From Paenibacillus graminis (GTDB lineage: Bacteria; Bacillota; Bacilli; Paenibacillales; Paenibacillaceae), in the NCBI RefSeq assembly GCF_000758705.1, contig NZ_CP009287.1, forward strand, positions 4,092,001 through 4,156,000: a stretch of DNA of 64,000 nucleotides, read 5' to 3'. Both the position numbers and the translations under genes were made by a program. The notes under the pieces were generated by a model, which did no database searches, was not told the origin of the DNA, and was given only the letters and a program-made list of their open reading frames with translations. Positions 43,655-54,290 of the stretch are shown here, one piece after another (within the stretch, counting starts at the first letter, position 1; each line of letters opens with the position of its first letter).

Positions 43655-44422
43655 TCAGGTGATCCACCCGCCGTTCGGACTGATGATCTGCCCGGTAATA
43701 TAACCGGATTCCGGAAGCGCCAGAAAATACACCAGCGAAGAGATCTCCTCTGGAGAAGCCAGACGTCCTGCCGGAATCTCCTCCTCCAGCATCCGCATCT
43801 CATCCGCCTGCAGGCCGGCGAGCATCGCCGTCTGTACGGCTCCAGGGGCTACGGCATTGACCGTGACACCCGATGGGGCCAATTCCTTCGCAAGTGCCTT
43901 AGTAAAGGCATTCACACCGCCTTTGCTGGCGGAATAAGCGACCTCACAGGAGGCGCCGGAAATTCCCCAGACCGAGGATACATTGATAATCCGTCCATAC
44001 CGCTGGGACACCATATATGGCATAAAAATCTGGCTGCACAGGAAGGTGCCTTTCAGATTGACCGCCATGATCTCGTCCCATTCTTCCTCAGTCACATCCG
44101 CCAGCATCCCGTAATGCGCCTTGCCGGCGTTATTTACCAGAATATCCGGCTGCATTCCGCTGATTGCGAGCCTTTCGGCCATGCGCACAAGCTGGCTGCG
44201 GTCCTTCATATCCGCAGCCACTGTCATTACCTTGGCTCCAAGCGCCATACAGCGCCGGGCCACATCATTCGCCGCTTCGTGCGAATTCATATAATGAATC
44301 ACAATATTCATTCCGACCGAGGCAAAGCGCTCGGCAATCGCACCGCCGATTCCCCCGCTGCCTCCGGTAATAAGCACGGTCATTTCCCCGATTGGTTTGC
44401 TGTTCTCTCCCGAAAGCGTCAT
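43655..44422 (-). CDS. ymfI: short-chain dehydrogenase YmfI
   Basis: The 255-aa SDR has ITGGSGGIGGA for cofactor binding, N-N-A-G-K, the Ser of VSSVWG, Y-S-A-S-K and APGAVQT. In B. subtilis YmfI acts in the 5-aminopentanol modification of elongation factor P; the same gene neighbourhood supports that role here. The start at ATG 44422 overlaps the ymfH stop by one base (TAATG), so the two are translationally linked. Confidence 0.92.
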   Translation of the reverse strand: MTLSGENSKPIGEMTVLITGGSGGIGGAIAERFASVGMNIVIHYMNSHEAANDVARRCMALGAKVMTVAADMKDRSQLVRMAERLAISGMQPDILVNNAGKAHYGMLADVTEEEWDEIMAVNLKGTFLCSQIFMPYMVSQRYGRIINVSSVWGISGASCEVAYSASKGGVNAFTKALAKELAPSGVTVNAVAPGAVQTAMLAGLQADEMRMLEEEIPAGRLASPEEISSLVYFLALPESGYITGQIISPNGGWIT

Positions 44423-45702
44423 TAAGGGCTCACCACAAGCGACACTGCAAGCTGCTCCCAGTCGACATGCGAGCGCAGACGTTCGTTGACTTCTTCCAGG
44501 GTGATCGATTCATAAAGCGGAAGCACTTCAAAAAGGTCCCCTCCGCGGAACTGGTACCGCGTGAATTCATGGGCAATGCTCTCAGGCGAATTCAGCATGC
44601 GCAGATAGCCGCCGATTTTCTTTTTGCGGGCCCGTTCAAAATCCTTCTCCGCAAAACCAGACTCCAGCACGAGATTAATTTCTTCTTTAATCCGCTTCAG
44701 CAGCAGATCAGTGTCTTTGGTATCACCGCCGATAGCCGAAAACGCATATTGCGGCGAGCTGTTGAATTCATGTCCGAAGCTGTCCGAAATCAGCTCTTCG
44801 TCATACAGTTTCTGGTACAGTGCCGTACTGCTCCCGAGCAGCAGGTCCAGCATCAGCTTGGTCGTCAAATCGCGGCGCACCGCAGCTTCCCCGGTCAGGC
44901 CCTCCGCCTTTTCCTTGAAGCCAAACAGCATTTTCGGCATGGATACCGCCAGTCTGCTCTCCTTGACTTTTGTGGCCACCTGGGCAGGCTCTTCCTCAAA
45001 TATACGCTGGATTTCACCCTGCTTGCCGTAAGATTTGCTGTTCTGGTTGCTGCGGACCAGCTCGAACACCTTCTCCGGATCGACTCCGCCGACTACAAAC
45101 AACAGCATATTGCTGGGATGGTAGAAGGAATTGTAGCAGGTATACAAGGTTTCTTTGGTAATCGTGGCAATCGATTCGATGGTACCGGCAATATCGATAT
45201 GGACCGGATGTTTGGAATACATGGCTTCGATCAAACCAAAATAAACGCGCCAGTCGGGATTATCCGCATACATGTTGATTTCCTGGCCGATGATGCCCTT
45301 TTCCTTCTCCACATTCTCATCGGTGAAATAAGGCCGCTGCACGAAATCCACAAGCGTACTCAGGTTGGTCTCGATATTTTCAGTTGCCGAAAAGAGGTAT
45401 ACCGTCTGGTCAAAGCTGGTGAACGCATTGGCTGAAGCTCCGTTGGAGGCAAAGGTGGCGAAAATATCGCCTTCCGGCTCCTCGAACATTTTATGCTCCA
45501 GAAAGTGGGCTATGCCGTCAGGAACTGTCGTTTCTTCGCTCCCTGCAACCTTGAAATGATTATCCACCGACCCGTATTTGGTTGCAAAGGTAGCATAGGT
45601 TTTGAGAAAAGCCGGCTTCGGCAGCACATACACCTGCAGACCGTTATCCATAACCTCGTGATACAGCGTTTCTTGAAGTTTCTCGTAATGAATCTTTTCC
45701 AC
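44422..45702 (-). CDS. ymfH: M16 zinc peptidase YmfH
   Basis: The 426-aa M16 peptidase carries the inverted zinc motif H-F-L-E-H in GIAHFLEHKMFE, with the third ligand Glu about 75 residues later, and is therefore the catalytic half of the YmfF/YmfH pair. It starts at GTG 45702, 2 nt after the ymfF stop. The substrate is unknown; the pair resembles the bacterial heterodimeric M16B enzymes. Confidence 0.92.
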   Translation of the reverse strand: MEKIHYEKLQETLYHEVMDNGLQVYVLPKPAFLKTYATFATKYGSVDNHFKVAGSEETTVPDGIAHFLEHKMFEEPEGDIFATFASNGASANAFTSFDQTVYLFSATENIETNLSTLVDFVQRPYFTDENVEKEKGIIGQEINMYADNPDWRVYFGLIEAMYSKHPVHIDIAGTIESIATITKETLYTCYNSFYHPSNMLLFVVGGVDPEKVFELVRSNQNSKSYGKQGEIQRIFEEEPAQVATKVKESRLAVSMPKMLFGFKEKAEGLTGEAAVRRDLTTKLMLDLLLGSSTALYQKLYDEELISDSFGHEFNSSPQYAFSAIGGDTKDTDLLLKRIKEEINLVLESGFAEKDFERARKKKIGGYLRMLNSPESIAHEFTRYQFRGGDLFEVLPLYESITLEEVNERLRSHVDWEQLAVSLVVSP

Positions 45703-45704
45703 CG

Positions 45705-46982
45705 CTATTCCCCCTTCCCTGTCAGAAAATAAATCGTATCCAGCTCAAAGGTCCCGGCCGCAGCCTTCACATCTTCTGCTCCCGTGCTGTCTACCTGAGC
45801 CAGGAGTTCCTGGGCGGAGCGGTCTTTTCCGGACAACTGGCGGTTGAAATCAAAGGAAATCATTTCAAAAGCGGAGTCCTGAATTTCGGAGAGCAGATTG
45901 CGGATCATGGCTTTGGTCTGGCTCAGCTCCAGCTCGGTGATATTCCCGGCCTGGAGCTCATCCAGCTGCCTGCGGATAATGTCCACGGCTTTGCTGTAAT
46001 TCTGTGTCTCAATCCCCGATTGAATCGTGCCAATGCCTTTATGACCGTCATAACGCGAGGATGCGTAATAAGCCAGGCTCTCTTTCTCCCGCACGTTCAC
46101 AAACAGCTTGGAGTGCGGATATCCGCCCAGAATGCCGTTATACATAAGCGCTGAAGCATACCTGTCGTCTTTGTAAGTAATTGAGGTGCGCAGACCCATG
46201 TTAAGCTTCCCTTGACTGACATCGAGCTTCTCTTCCACCGTGCGGACCTCAGAAACGGTTACCGGTGAAAAATTGGAGGAATATCCCGCTGTGTTCCCAT
46301 GGGCACGGCCGAAATGGCGGGTTACCAGCTTCTCAACTTCCTCAGGGGTGGTGTCACCTACAACATACAGGTCGAGAATGGCCCCGCCCAGCCAGGAATT
46401 ATAGGACTGATAGAGCGATTCAGGGGTAATGCCGTCGAGGTCGGCTCTTTGGCCCAGCGGGTGAAGACGATAAGGTTCCTTCCGGCACATTTCTTCAATG
46501 CAGCGTTCGGCAGCATAACGGATTTTGTCGTTGACGATGGCCTCCAGCTTCTTGCGCACGGTTTCGCGCTCTGTAGCTACATAGGAAGCACGGAAACACC
46601 CTGCCTCCAGCAGCGGCTTCGTCAGCACCTCTCCGAGAAACGCAAACGATTCGCCCAGCAGGCTTTCTTTGCTCTGCACGAAGGAATCATTGATCGTATC
46701 CATGCGAAACTGGACAATCTGATAGTCGCCTCTTTTATAAATGTCAAAACCGAAACCGGCCCCGTACAGCTCCTCCAAACGCTCACGGAACTGTGTGGTT
46801 TCGGGATAATTCGCCGTCCCTCTGCGCAGCACAAAGGGAATTAGCGCAGTCGGGGTTACCGTATTTTCATCAAGCGGAACACCGGCATAGAGTGAGATGG
46901 CGAATGTCTTGAACGCCTTGGTCGGCAGGACGTGAATACGCATACCTGCGGCGCTGCCATGTTGGAATCCAATATTTGTCAA
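45705..46982 (-). CDS. ymfF: M16-family protein YmfF, catalytically inactive half
   Basis: The 425-aa protein has the M16 fold and a late conserved block (GYPHSKLFVNVREKESLAY), but where the zinc motif should be it reads ALIPFVLRRG, so it cannot bind zinc. It is the non-catalytic partner of YmfH, supplying the R/Y substrate-binding pair. TTG 46982 is the start, 8 nt after AAGGAG; the open frame to 47063 has no ribosome site. Confidence 0.9.
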   Translation of the reverse strand: MTNIGFQHGSAAGMRIHVLPTKAFKTFAISLYAGVPLDENTVTPTALIPFVLRRGTANYPETTQFRERLEELYGAGFGFDIYKRGDYQIVQFRMDTINDSFVQSKESLLGESFAFLGEVLTKPLLEAGCFRASYVATERETVRKKLEAIVNDKIRYAAERCIEEMCRKEPYRLHPLGQRADLDGITPESLYQSYNSWLGGAILDLYVVGDTTPEEVEKLVTRHFGRAHGNTAGYSSNFSPVTVSEVRTVEEKLDVSQGKLNMGLRTSITYKDDRYASALMYNGILGGYPHSKLFVNVREKESLAYYASSRYDGHKGIGTIQSGIETQNYSKAVDIIRRQLDELQAGNITELELSQTKAMIRNLLSEIQDSAFEMISFDFNRQLSGKDRSAQELLAQVDSTGAEDVKAAAGTFELDTIYFLTGKGE

Positions 46983-47120
46983 GTCCAAAACTCCTTTGCA
47001 GCGGGGATAACTGTCATATAAGCTGAACTTAAGAGTAATGGCAAGCTGAATTCTTAAGTTCACACTCCATACAACAAGTTTATGAAGTATTATCCATTCT
47101 AAACCATTCCAAAGTAAGGA

Positions 47121-47148
47121 AGCAACCGGAAGCAGGCTGCCGGTTGCT
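47121..47148 (-). terminator. hairpin after the SleB-like gene
   Basis: AGCAACCGG pairs perfectly with CCGGTTGCT 40 nt after the stop of the gene at 47190. The following T run is weak. Confidence 0.6.
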
Positions 47149-47189
47149 CTTGGTCGATTTCTGTCTGATATGTGCTATCTTATTGCTGG

Positions 47190-48053
47190 CTACATGCAGA
47201 AAATATGCTGGCCGATGGTCTTCACCTGCGGACGGCCCCAGATCCATTTGGAAGTGGCTGTCTTCGGATTGAAGTAATAAATGCAGCCGCCGGAAGGGTC
47301 CCAGCCGTTGAGGGCCTGCTGCACCGCTTTGCGCGCCTGTTCATTCGGCTCAAGATAAATCTGCCCGTCTGCTACTGCGGTGAAAGCGCCCGGCTGAAAA
47401 ATCACACCGGAAGGTGTATTCGGAAAGCTTGGTGATTTCACCCGGTTCAGAATCACTGCGGCCACAGCAACCTGGCCTTCAAACGGTTCACCGCGCGACT
47501 CTCCATATACGGCATTGGCCATAATCTTGAGATCATTCTCCGACAACCCCATGGTGTTGCCTGAGCTAAGTTCGGCTGTATTCGTGTTAGCCGCATTTGA
47601 AGCTCCGGCGTTTCCGTTGCCTCCATTCTTCTTGGCGGTGCTGGTTGAAGGTTCTGTAGGCTTCCAGGCTTTGGTGGCGTTATAGAGCTTCAGCTTTGTT
47701 TTGGCCCCGACAACACCGTCAGCTTTCATCCCAAATTTCCACTGGAACCAGGTAACTGCATTTTTAGTTTTGGCCCCGAATTGGCTGTCTATGGCACCTG
47801 CATAAAATCCGAGATGCTTGAGCCTGCCCTGCAGCTCGTAGACATCCTGTCCGGAAGAACCCACCTTAAGCAGGGTCGTCCCAAATGCAGGCAGTGCCTC
47901 TTCCTCCGGAACAGTGCTCCCCGTCGTTGGAGATGTATGATTATTCTGATTTGCGTAGACTGCACCTGGTTCCTTGATAAGAATAGCTGTGAATGGTGCA
48001 GCTGCCAGTGTAAGGGTTAGTGCGGCAAATATCCATTGCTTATGCTTTGTCAT
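47190..48053 (-). CDS. SleB-like cell wall hydrolase with peptidoglycan-binding domain
   Basis: The 287-aa exported protein has a signal peptide (residues 1-34), a PG_binding_1 domain (about 62-122, KVGSSGQDVYELQGRLKHLG and AVTWFQWKFGMKADG), an Asn/Ala/Thr-rich linker and a C-terminal Hydrolase_2 domain (about 182-287) with the catalytic Glu in VYGESRGEP. This is the layout of SleB, the spore cortex-lytic transglycosylase, though vegetative CwlJ/SleB relatives also exist. It lies between spoIIIE and ymfF. Confidence 0.9.
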   Translation of the reverse strand: MTKHKQWIFAALTLTLAAAPFTAILIKEPGAVYANQNNHTSPTTGSTVPEEEALPAFGTTLLKVGSSGQDVYELQGRLKHLGFYAGAIDSQFGAKTKNAVTWFQWKFGMKADGVVGAKTKLKLYNATKAWKPTEPSTSTAKKNGGNGNAGASNAANTNTAELSSGNTMGLSENDLKIMANAVYGESRGEPFEGQVAVAAVILNRVKSPSFPNTPSGVIFQPGAFTAVADGQIYLEPNEQARKAVQQALNGWDPSGGCIYYFNPKTATSKWIWGRPQVKTIGQHIFCM

Positions 48054-48184
48054 TGGGGATCGCTCTACCTTTCTCTTGTAAGTTCTGCATGGATGGCTAA
48101 AGTTATTATGACGACTGGCAGGGCATCCTATGCATTACCGCCTTCGAAACAAGCTGTCTCGGTCGATCCGTTTGACTTGGAATG

Positions 48185-48220
48185 CAACAACCCCCTTTCC
48201 TTAAGGAAAGGGGGTTGTTG
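48185..48220. terminator. 36-bp perfect palindrome after spoIIIE
   Basis: 48185-48202 and 48203-48220 are exact reverse complements (CAACAACCCCCTTTCCTT and its mate), with TTAA in the centre. It begins 22 bp after the spoIIIE stop but lacks a T run on the minus strand. Confidence 0.7.
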
Positions 48221-48241
48221 CCGAAAAAATAAAAGCAATAG

Positions 48242-50899
48242 CTAAGAGCTAATCCGGTTATGCTGGTATTGCTCTAGCGACATCAACACCTCGCGAGGTT
48301 TACTGCCCTCGTATGGCCCGATCACGCTCCGGGCCTCCATCGCATCGATCAGCCGCGCAGCGCGGGTATAACCGACACGCATGCGCCGCTGAAGCAGCGA
48401 TACCGATGCTTGCTTTGCTTCCAGCACAATCTGTACCGCCTGCTCATACAATTCATCCTGCGGCTCATTGTCTTCAGTTACCGTGTCATCCACTTCAGGG
48501 ACAATGGACTCATCGTAATTGGCTTCCCCTTGGCTGCTGACATACTGGACAATGGTTTCCACTTCCTGATCGCTCATAAAAGCACCCTGGACGCGTATCG
48601 GCTTAGAAGCGCCCATAGGCAGGAAGAGCATATCGCCCCGCCCCAGCAGCTTCTCCGCTCCCGGCATATCCAGAATGGTCCGCGAATCAACATTAGAGGA
48701 TACCCCGAACGCAATACGTGAAGGAATATTAGCTTTAATGAGTCCAGTGATGACATCGACTGACGGGCGCTGGGTTGCAATGATTAAGTGGATGCCTGCT
48801 GCTCGGGCCATTTGGGCCAGGCGACAGATCGCATCCTCGACATCGCTCGCCGCAACCATCATGAGATCGGCAAGCTCGTCCACAATCACAACAATATAGG
48901 GCAGCACCGCAGCCGGGTTATCCTTCATCAGATTATTGTAGCCTTCAACATTCCGTGTGCCCGATTTGGAGAATAGTTCATATCTTTTCTCCATTTCAAC
49001 CACGATTTTCTTCAGCGCCAGACTGGCCCGCTTGGGATCTGTAACGACTGGAGCGAGCAGATGAGGAATCCCGTTATACACATTAAGCTCAACCATCTTG
49101 GGGTCAACCATCAGAAACTTAACCTCATTCGGTTTGGCCTTATATAAAATGCTGGTTATAATGCCGTTAATGCAGACAGACTTCCCGGAACCCGTTGCTC
49201 CCGCTACGAGGAGATGGGGCATCTTGGCTAAATTGCCGACAATGGTCTGCCCGGAAATATCGCGCCCGAAGGCAATCGATAACCTGGATTCGGCATCCTG
49301 GAAAATCTGGGTCTCCATAACCTCGCGCATGGTTACGACCGACACCTCCGGATTGGGCACTTCAATCCCGATGGCAGACTTACCTGGAATAGGCGCCTCC
49401 ATACGGATATCCTTGGCCGCCAGGGCCAGCGCAATATCATCCGTCAGATTCACAATGCGGCTGACCTTGACGCCGATATCCGGTTGAATCTCGTACCTTG
49501 TCACCGCTGGTCCCCTAACAACCTCAAGCACCTTCGCCCGCACGCCAAAGCTCTCCAGGGTGGCTTCCAGCTTGCGTGCTGTCTGCATGTAATCATTCTG
49601 GTCACCAGCTTTGGCTCCGTTGTTAGGCTTGGCCAAAAGCCGGAAAGGCGGCAGCTTGTACGGCTTGGGCGGAGGAGGAAGCGGTACGGGAACCGGCTCT
49701 CCGCCCTCCGCCGAATCCAGCAGCCCGTTCAGTTCGAGCGGAGCCAGATCCTCTTCCGGCACCTCCTCAGCCGGGACACCTCCGTGAACCGGAGGTATCG
49801 CTGAAACGGCTTCCCTGACCGCTCCATTGCGCGCTGCAGGAGAAAATTCGCTCCACTCTTCGCGATCTTCCGCATTCAAGCCTTCCGCGCGGATATGCTC
49901 GAAGAAATCACGAATAATCGGAGTAACAGGCTCCGCATCATCACCAATATAATCCTCGTCATCGTCCGGCTGAGACAAATCCCCGCCGGGGAGACCCGAG
50001 ATAATAGGATTGGAAGGAGTGCCGGTAAACACCGCATCTGCATCTTCATCCGCTGAATGGCCTTCGCCGGCAGGTTGTCCGGTCCTTGCCCCTCCGCTGA
50101 ACCAGCCCCCGATTCTCCGCAGGAACTGCGGCTGGTTGCGGCTTGGAAGCTGCTGTTCGTCCTCATCCTCATCGCCGTCATCCTGCACAGGCTGTGGAGC
50201 GGCTGTCCTTCCGGTTCTGGCAGGCCTAGTGTTCACCGGTACGGCAGCCGGCCGGTTGGCGGCCTTCTGCCGGATGCCTTCCGCCAGCTTTACTACCCGG
50301 ACCCGCAGCAAAGTAAACAGCTCTACATAGGAGAGGTTCGTGATCAGCATGAAGCTGATCGCCAGCATAACGATCATGAGCAGCTTGGCACCCAGACTGC
50401 CGAACAACCACAGCAATGCTGCGTATTCCAGTGCCCCCACGTAACCTCCGCTGATGTCCTTGCCAAGCATGTATACTTCACTGCCGCCCGCACCGGATGA
50501 GAGCGAACCTGACAGATCATTATGTATTTGGGCAAGCACATTGCCAGGATGAAGCATCGATAACGGGCCCAGTTTCTGTTCCATGGCCGAGATCGTGCTC
50601 ATCAGGCACATAGACAGCACCAGCAGCAGCGCACCCGAATGGCGGCTTGTCCATTTGGAAGGCCACCTCCGGTGAATCATTACCATCAATCCATAAAAAA
50701 TACCTACCAGCGGCAGCACAAAATAGAATCTGCCGAATAAATAGCCTGATATATTCGAGAGAGAGCGCCCTACCGCTGCCTCACCGGATAATGCGATGAC
50801 GGAGATTGTAATCAGCATAATCCCGTAAATTTCATATTTTAAAACGCTGCCGAGCAGCGCTTTTTTCTTTTTCTTTCTTCGTTTAGCCACAACAGCCAC
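48242..50899 (-). CDS. spoIIIE: DNA translocase SpoIIIE/FtsK
   Basis: The 885-aa protein pumps DNA through closing septa, including the forespore septum. Four membrane helices fill residues ~18-190. An acidic, Pro-rich linker (~200-400) follows, then the RecA-like motor with Walker [10 protein letters not shown] and Walker [12 protein letters not shown], and a C-terminal winged-helix gamma domain ([20 protein letters not shown]) that reads DNA polarity signals. Length and position match SpoIIIE. The linker is longer than in B. subtilis SpoIIIE. Confidence 0.96.
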   Translation of the reverse strand: MAVVAKRRKKKKKALLGSVLKYEIYGIMLITISVIALSGEAAVGRSLSNISGYLFGRFYFVLPLVGIFYGLMVMIHRRWPSKWTSRHSGALLLVLSMCLMSTISAMEQKLGPLSMLHPGNVLAQIHNDLSGSLSSGAGGSEVYMLGKDISGGYVGALEYAALLWLFGSLGAKLLMIVMLAISFMLITNLSYVELFTLLRVRVVKLAEGIRQKAANRPAAVPVNTRPARTGRTAAPQPVQDDGDEDEDEQQLPSRNQPQFLRRIGGWFSGGARTGQPAGEGHSADEDADAVFTGTPSNPIISGLPGGDLSQPDDDEDYIGDDAEPVTPIIRDFFEHIRAEGLNAEDREEWSEFSPAARNGAVREAVSAIPPVHGGVPAEEVPEEDLAPLELNGLLDSAEGGEPVPVPLPPPPKPYKLPPFRLLAKPNNGAKAGDQNDYMQTARKLEATLESFGVRAKVLEVVRGPAVTRYEIQPDIGVKVSRIVNLTDDIALALAAKDIRMEAPIPGKSAIGIEVPNPEVSVVTMREVMETQIFQDAESRLSIAFGRDISGQTIVGNLAKMPHLLVAGATGSGKSVCINGIITSILYKAKPNEVKFLMVDPKMVELNVYNGIPHLLAPVVTDPKRASLALKKIVVEMEKRYELFSKSGTRNVEGYNNLMKDNPAAVLPYIVVIVDELADLMMVAASDVEDAICRLAQMARAAGIHLIIATQRPSVDVITGLIKANIPSRIAFGVSSNVDSRTILDMPGAEKLLGRGDMLFLPMGASKPIRVQGAFMSDQEVETIVQYVSSQGEANYDESIVPEVDDTVTEDNEPQDELYEQAVQIVLEAKQASVSLLQRRMRVGYTRAARLIDAMEARSVIGPYEGSKPREVLMSLEQYQHNRISS

Positions 50900-51018
50900 C
50901 CCCGGAACAATATTATACCATATAATGGCGTGGCGTACCTATGTTCTCTTTTGTCAGAAAATGCATCTTTCTGCATGTTGTTCGCATTTTCCTGCCAAAG
51001 TTCCGGGGAATGGTTATT

Positions 51019-51231
51019 TTATTTCCAGCTGATAATGGCTCCCGGTGAAAATGCCGGGTCCAGATACTTTTCTAACGGACAATCCAGCAGTCTGACGATA
51101 CGCGCCCGTCCCCGGTCCAACGGCTCGACCTGCAGCAGCAGCCCCTGGAAGCTGACTTCCTCCAGCGGCTCCATGAAGCTGACCGCCCCTTCAAATACAT
51201 GTTCCAGCGGAATAACAGTATACAAGGTCAT
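51019..51231 (-). CDS. ylzJ: YlzJ-like protein
   Basis: The 70-aa protein begins [14 protein letters not shown] and matches YlzJ, a small protein of unknown function encoded between tepA and spoIIIE. Its ATG overlaps the tepA stop (ATGA), so it depends on tepA translation. Confidence 0.9.
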   Translation of the reverse strand: MTLYTVIPLEHVFEGAVSFMEPLEEVSFQGLLLQVEPLDRGRARIVRLLDCPLEKYLDPAFSPGAIISWK

Positions 51232-52007
51232 TGCGTAAGCCCTCCTTGATTAACCTGCTCCGGCTGCTGTACCATCTCACCGGCAATCATTCCATTCAAC
51301 CGGGACAGCGCTGCACCGATTCCGCCTACCTCATCCATCAGCCCGTACTTGACCGCATCATAACCGCCGACTGCCGTACCGATATCCCGGTTCAGCTCAC
51401 CGGTCCGGAACATCAGATCCTTGAACTGCTGTTCGGAAATCCGTGAATGGGAGGTTACAAACCTCACCATCCTCTCCTGCATCCGCTCCATATATTCGAA
51501 GGTCTGGGGTACCCCGATCACCAGGCCGTTCATACGGATCGGATGAATCGTCATCGTTGCGCTCTCGGCAATGATGGAGTAGCTTGAGGCAACTGCAATC
51601 GGCACCCCGATGCTGTGTCCTCCGCCAATGACCACAGTCACCGTAGGCTTAGACAGCGAGGCGATCATTTCAGCAATCGCAAGCCCGGCCTCAACATCAC
51701 CGCCGACAGTATTCAGTATAATCAGCAGGCCTTTGATGGTGTTGCTCTGCTCTGCAGCGACCAGCTGAGGAATAATATGTTCGTATTTGGTGGTTTTATT
51801 ATGCGGAGGCAGCACAAAATGCCCCTCAATCTGTCCGATAATGGTCATGCAGAAAATATCCGGCTCACCGGTTGGCACAGCGGTCTGACCCAGTTCTTTC
51901 ACAATTCCCGCCGTTCCCGGAATAACCGGTTCGCCGATTTGCGGTTTCACCACATCCGGAAGAACCTCTTCATTTGTGCCGCCATTTGTCCCTTCTGTTG
52001 CTTCCAT
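51228..52007 (-). CDS. tepA: ClpP-like protease TepA
   Basis: TepA is a cytosolic ClpP-fold protein linked to protein export and spore outgrowth in B. subtilis. The ~259-aa product has [16 protein letters not shown], the catalytic Ser in [11 protein letters not shown], the His in MTIHPIR and the Asp in NRDIGT. ATG 52007 has AAAGGGAG some 11 nt ahead and is preferred; ATG 52055 lacks a ribosome site. ylzJ overlaps its end by four bases. Confidence 0.93.
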   Translation of the reverse strand: MEATEGTNGGTNEEVLPDVVKPQIGEPVIPGTAGIVKELGQTAVPTGEPDIFCMTIIGQIEGHFVLPPHNKTTKYEHIIPQLVAAEQSNTIKGLLIILNTVGGDVEAGLAIAEMIASLSKPTVTVVIGGGHSIGVPIAVASSYSIIAESATMTIHPIRMNGLVIGVPQTFEYMERMQERMVRFVTSHSRISEQQFKDLMFRTGELNRDIGTAVGGYDAVKYGLMDEVGGIGAALSRLNGMIAGEMVQQPEQVNQGGLTQ

Positions 52008-52167
52008 TGTTCGCAGCGCTCCCTTTCTGCTTGCAGCACCTGCGGCTGCAGCCATACTAGCTTTGATTAGTATGACATTTCAGGGGACCCCCTTATGCAC
52101 CCGGCCTCAATATATTATCCGCTGCAGCTCCAGGTAAAGCGCTGAGCTATAAGATCCACAACACAGC

Positions 52168-52221
52168 AAAAGCCCCTCCCCCCTGGAAACCGTCCAATAT
52201 TTCCGGGGAGAAGGGGCCTTT
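52168..52221 (-). terminator. terminator of rnjB
   Basis: A long imperfect hairpin (GGCCCCT-CTCCCC-GGAAA with TTTCC-GGGG-GAGGGGC, then TTTTG) on the minus strand, about 40 nt after the RNase J stop. Confidence 0.8.
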
Positions 52222-52260
52222 GGCCCTGCGTATTTATTGATTAAGAAGTTAGCTTCTTGA

Positions 52261-53940
52261 TTACACTTCCATGATGATCGGGAGGATCATCGGTCTGCGG
52301 CGGGTTTGCTCATAGAGGAAACGGCCAAGTGAATCCTTGACGCTGGTCTTCAAAGAAGCCCATTCATTGACCTTCTCGCTCATCAGGCGCTGCAGCGTGC
52401 CGGATACAATCCGGTTTGCCTCGTCCAGGAGCCCTTCGGATTCCCGTACATAAACAAAGCCGCGGGAGATAATATCCGGTCCGGAAACAATCGCGCCGTT
52501 CTGCTTGCTCAGCGTCACAACCACTACAAGAATACCGTCCTGGGACAACAGTTTGCGGTCACGCAATACAATGTTGCCTACATCCCCTACACCAAGTCCA
52601 TCAATCAGCACATTGCCTGCTGTTACCTTGCCGGCTCTGCGTGCTGAACCGCCGGAAATCTCAATCACTTCACCCAGTTCGGTGATGAAGATATTGGCTG
52701 GCTCTACACCTACAGATTCGGCTAGCAGTGCATGTCTGCGCTGCATCCGGAATTCACCGTGGATAGGAAGGAAGTATTTCGGTTTCATCAGGTTGAGCAT
52801 AAGCTTCAATTCTTCCTGACTGCCGTGTCCAGATACGTGGACACCGGAATTGGAGCCGCTGTAAATCACATTGGCGCCCAGCCGGAACAATTCATCAATG
52901 GTACGGCCGACATATTTCTCATTGCCCGGTACCGGAGTTGCCGCAATAATTACGGTGTCGCCCGGCAGGATGTCAACCTTGCGGTGACTGGAGCGCGCCA
53001 TACGCGTAAGCGCCGACATAGGCTCGCCCTGGCTGCCTGTGCACAATACCACTACGCGGTTGCCAGCCATTCTGTTCATTTCTTCCGGCTCAATCAGCAT
53101 ACCGTCGGGAACGTGAAGATACCCAAGTTCGGAAGCAATGGACACTACATTGACCATGCTGCGCCCGATAACGGTAATCTTGCGTCCGGTCGATTCAGCC
53201 GCATTTACTACCTGCTGGATGCGGTGCACGTTGGAAGCGAAGGTTGCAACCACCACACGCTGTTCGGCTTTGCGGAAAATGTCCTCCAGAACGATGCCGA
53301 CATTCTTCTCCGAAGGAGTGAAGCCCGGCTTCTCAGCATTTGTGCTGTCTGACATAAGTGCGAGCACGCCTCTTTGTCCGATTTCAGCCATACGGTGCAA
53401 ATTAGCAAACTGGCCATTAACTGGAGTATGGTCAAATTTGAAGTCACCGGTGTGAACAACATTGCCTTCCGGTGTCTCGATGCATACGCCGACCGAGTCG
53501 GGAATACTATGATTTGTTCTGAAGAAAGTTACTTTGAGTGAGCTGCCCAGTTCAATTTCCGAATCCTCATTAATCAGAATCCGTTTAGTTTCGCCAAGCA
53601 GGTTCGCTTCCTTGAGCTTATTCTCTACAAGGCCCAGCGTAAGTCTTGTTCCGTAAACCGGAACATTCAGGTTCTTAAGCACGTACGATAACCCGCCAAT
53701 GTGATCCTCGTGTCCGTGGGTAAGAACTATACCTCTTACTTTGTCACGGTTTTCAGTTAAGTAAGAGATGTCAGGAATAACAATGTCAATCCCGAGCATA
53801 TCCTCTTCCGGGAACTTAAGTCCCGCATCCACGACCACAATATCGTTTCCGTATTGTACCACATACATGTTTTTTCCGATCTCTCCGACTCCGCCCAAAG
53901 CGAAAATCGTCAATTTATCGTTGTTGTTTTTTTTGGACAA
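52261..53940 (-). CDS. rnjB: ribonuclease J (RnjB position)
   Basis: RNase J combines endonuclease and 5'-3' exonuclease activity. The 559-aa product has a beta-lactamase core (LTHGHEDHIGG, VHTGDFKFDHTPV), a beta-CASP domain with CTGSQGEP and a C-terminal HGEFRM histidine. Gene order (dapA-rnjB-tepA) equates it with B. subtilis rnjB. The start is TTG 53940, ten bases after AGGAGGG. It has its own consensus promoter and a ~340-nt leader with a structured element, so it is probably controlled separately from dapA. Confidence 0.93.
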   Translation of the reverse strand: MSKKNNNDKLTIFALGGVGEIGKNMYVVQYGNDIVVVDAGLKFPEEDMLGIDIVIPDISYLTENRDKVRGIVLTHGHEDHIGGLSYVLKNLNVPVYGTRLTLGLVENKLKEANLLGETKRILINEDSEIELGSSLKVTFFRTNHSIPDSVGVCIETPEGNVVHTGDFKFDHTPVNGQFANLHRMAEIGQRGVLALMSDSTNAEKPGFTPSEKNVGIVLEDIFRKAEQRVVVATFASNVHRIQQVVNAAESTGRKITVIGRSMVNVVSIASELGYLHVPDGMLIEPEEMNRMAGNRVVVLCTGSQGEPMSALTRMARSSHRKVDILPGDTVIIAATPVPGNEKYVGRTIDELFRLGANVIYSGSNSGVHVSGHGSQEELKLMLNLMKPKYFLPIHGEFRMQRRHALLAESVGVEPANIFITELGEVIEISGGSARRAGKVTAGNVLIDGLGVGDVGNIVLRDRKLLSQDGILVVVVTLSKQNGAIVSGPDIISRGFVYVRESEGLLDEANRIVSGTLQRLMSEKVNEWASLKTSVKDSLGRFLYEQTRRRPMILPIIMEV

Positions 53941-54065
53941 ATGAATCTAACCCTCCTATGATGTTGGACGTCATACTTTTATTTGCAAACAATAAGCTTC
54001 ATTATCTCAGCGGCGCTGAACACTTCTTCAAATTGCTGATAGCTTCCACGATCAACAAGGAAATT

Positions 54066-54202
54066 CCATAAGTCTGTAAAATTTCGCATTGCGAAAATTC
54101 CTGAATCGGGCAGTGAAACCCCTCTTGAGCGGAAAAACCCCGTCAAAATTCACTGCCCGCGCCCCTTGCGCGAAAATCTGGCACATTAGCACAGACTTAT
54201 TC
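54066..54202 (-). promoter_or_regulatory. multi-hairpin element in the rnjB leader
   Basis: ATAAGTCTGT (54068-54077) pairs perfectly with ACAGACTTAT (54191-54200) and encloses three hairpins. On the minus strand these are CGCGC-AAGGG-GCGCG, a 10-bp stem GGGCAGTGAA/TTCACTGCCC with an internal G-rich loop, and TTTCGC-AAT-GCGAAA. It lies between the rnjB promoter and start codon. It may be a regulatory RNA or a small palindromic mobile element. Confidence 0.7.
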
Positions 54203-54290
54203 AAGGACCTATCCTGTCTCACAATGTAAAAATACATTGACGGAAGATTACCGCATATTTAATTTTAACCGCACCCAGTCACTTAATGAC

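Noticed and set aside
45705..46982. YmfF as an active zinc peptidase
   Set aside because: No H-x-x-E-H motif is present at the expected position; this is usual for the non-catalytic half of the pair.
54052..54237. 61-aa minus-strand frame in the rnjB leader
   Set aside because: It coincides with the inverted repeats, has no ribosome site, and its sequence is explained by the structure.
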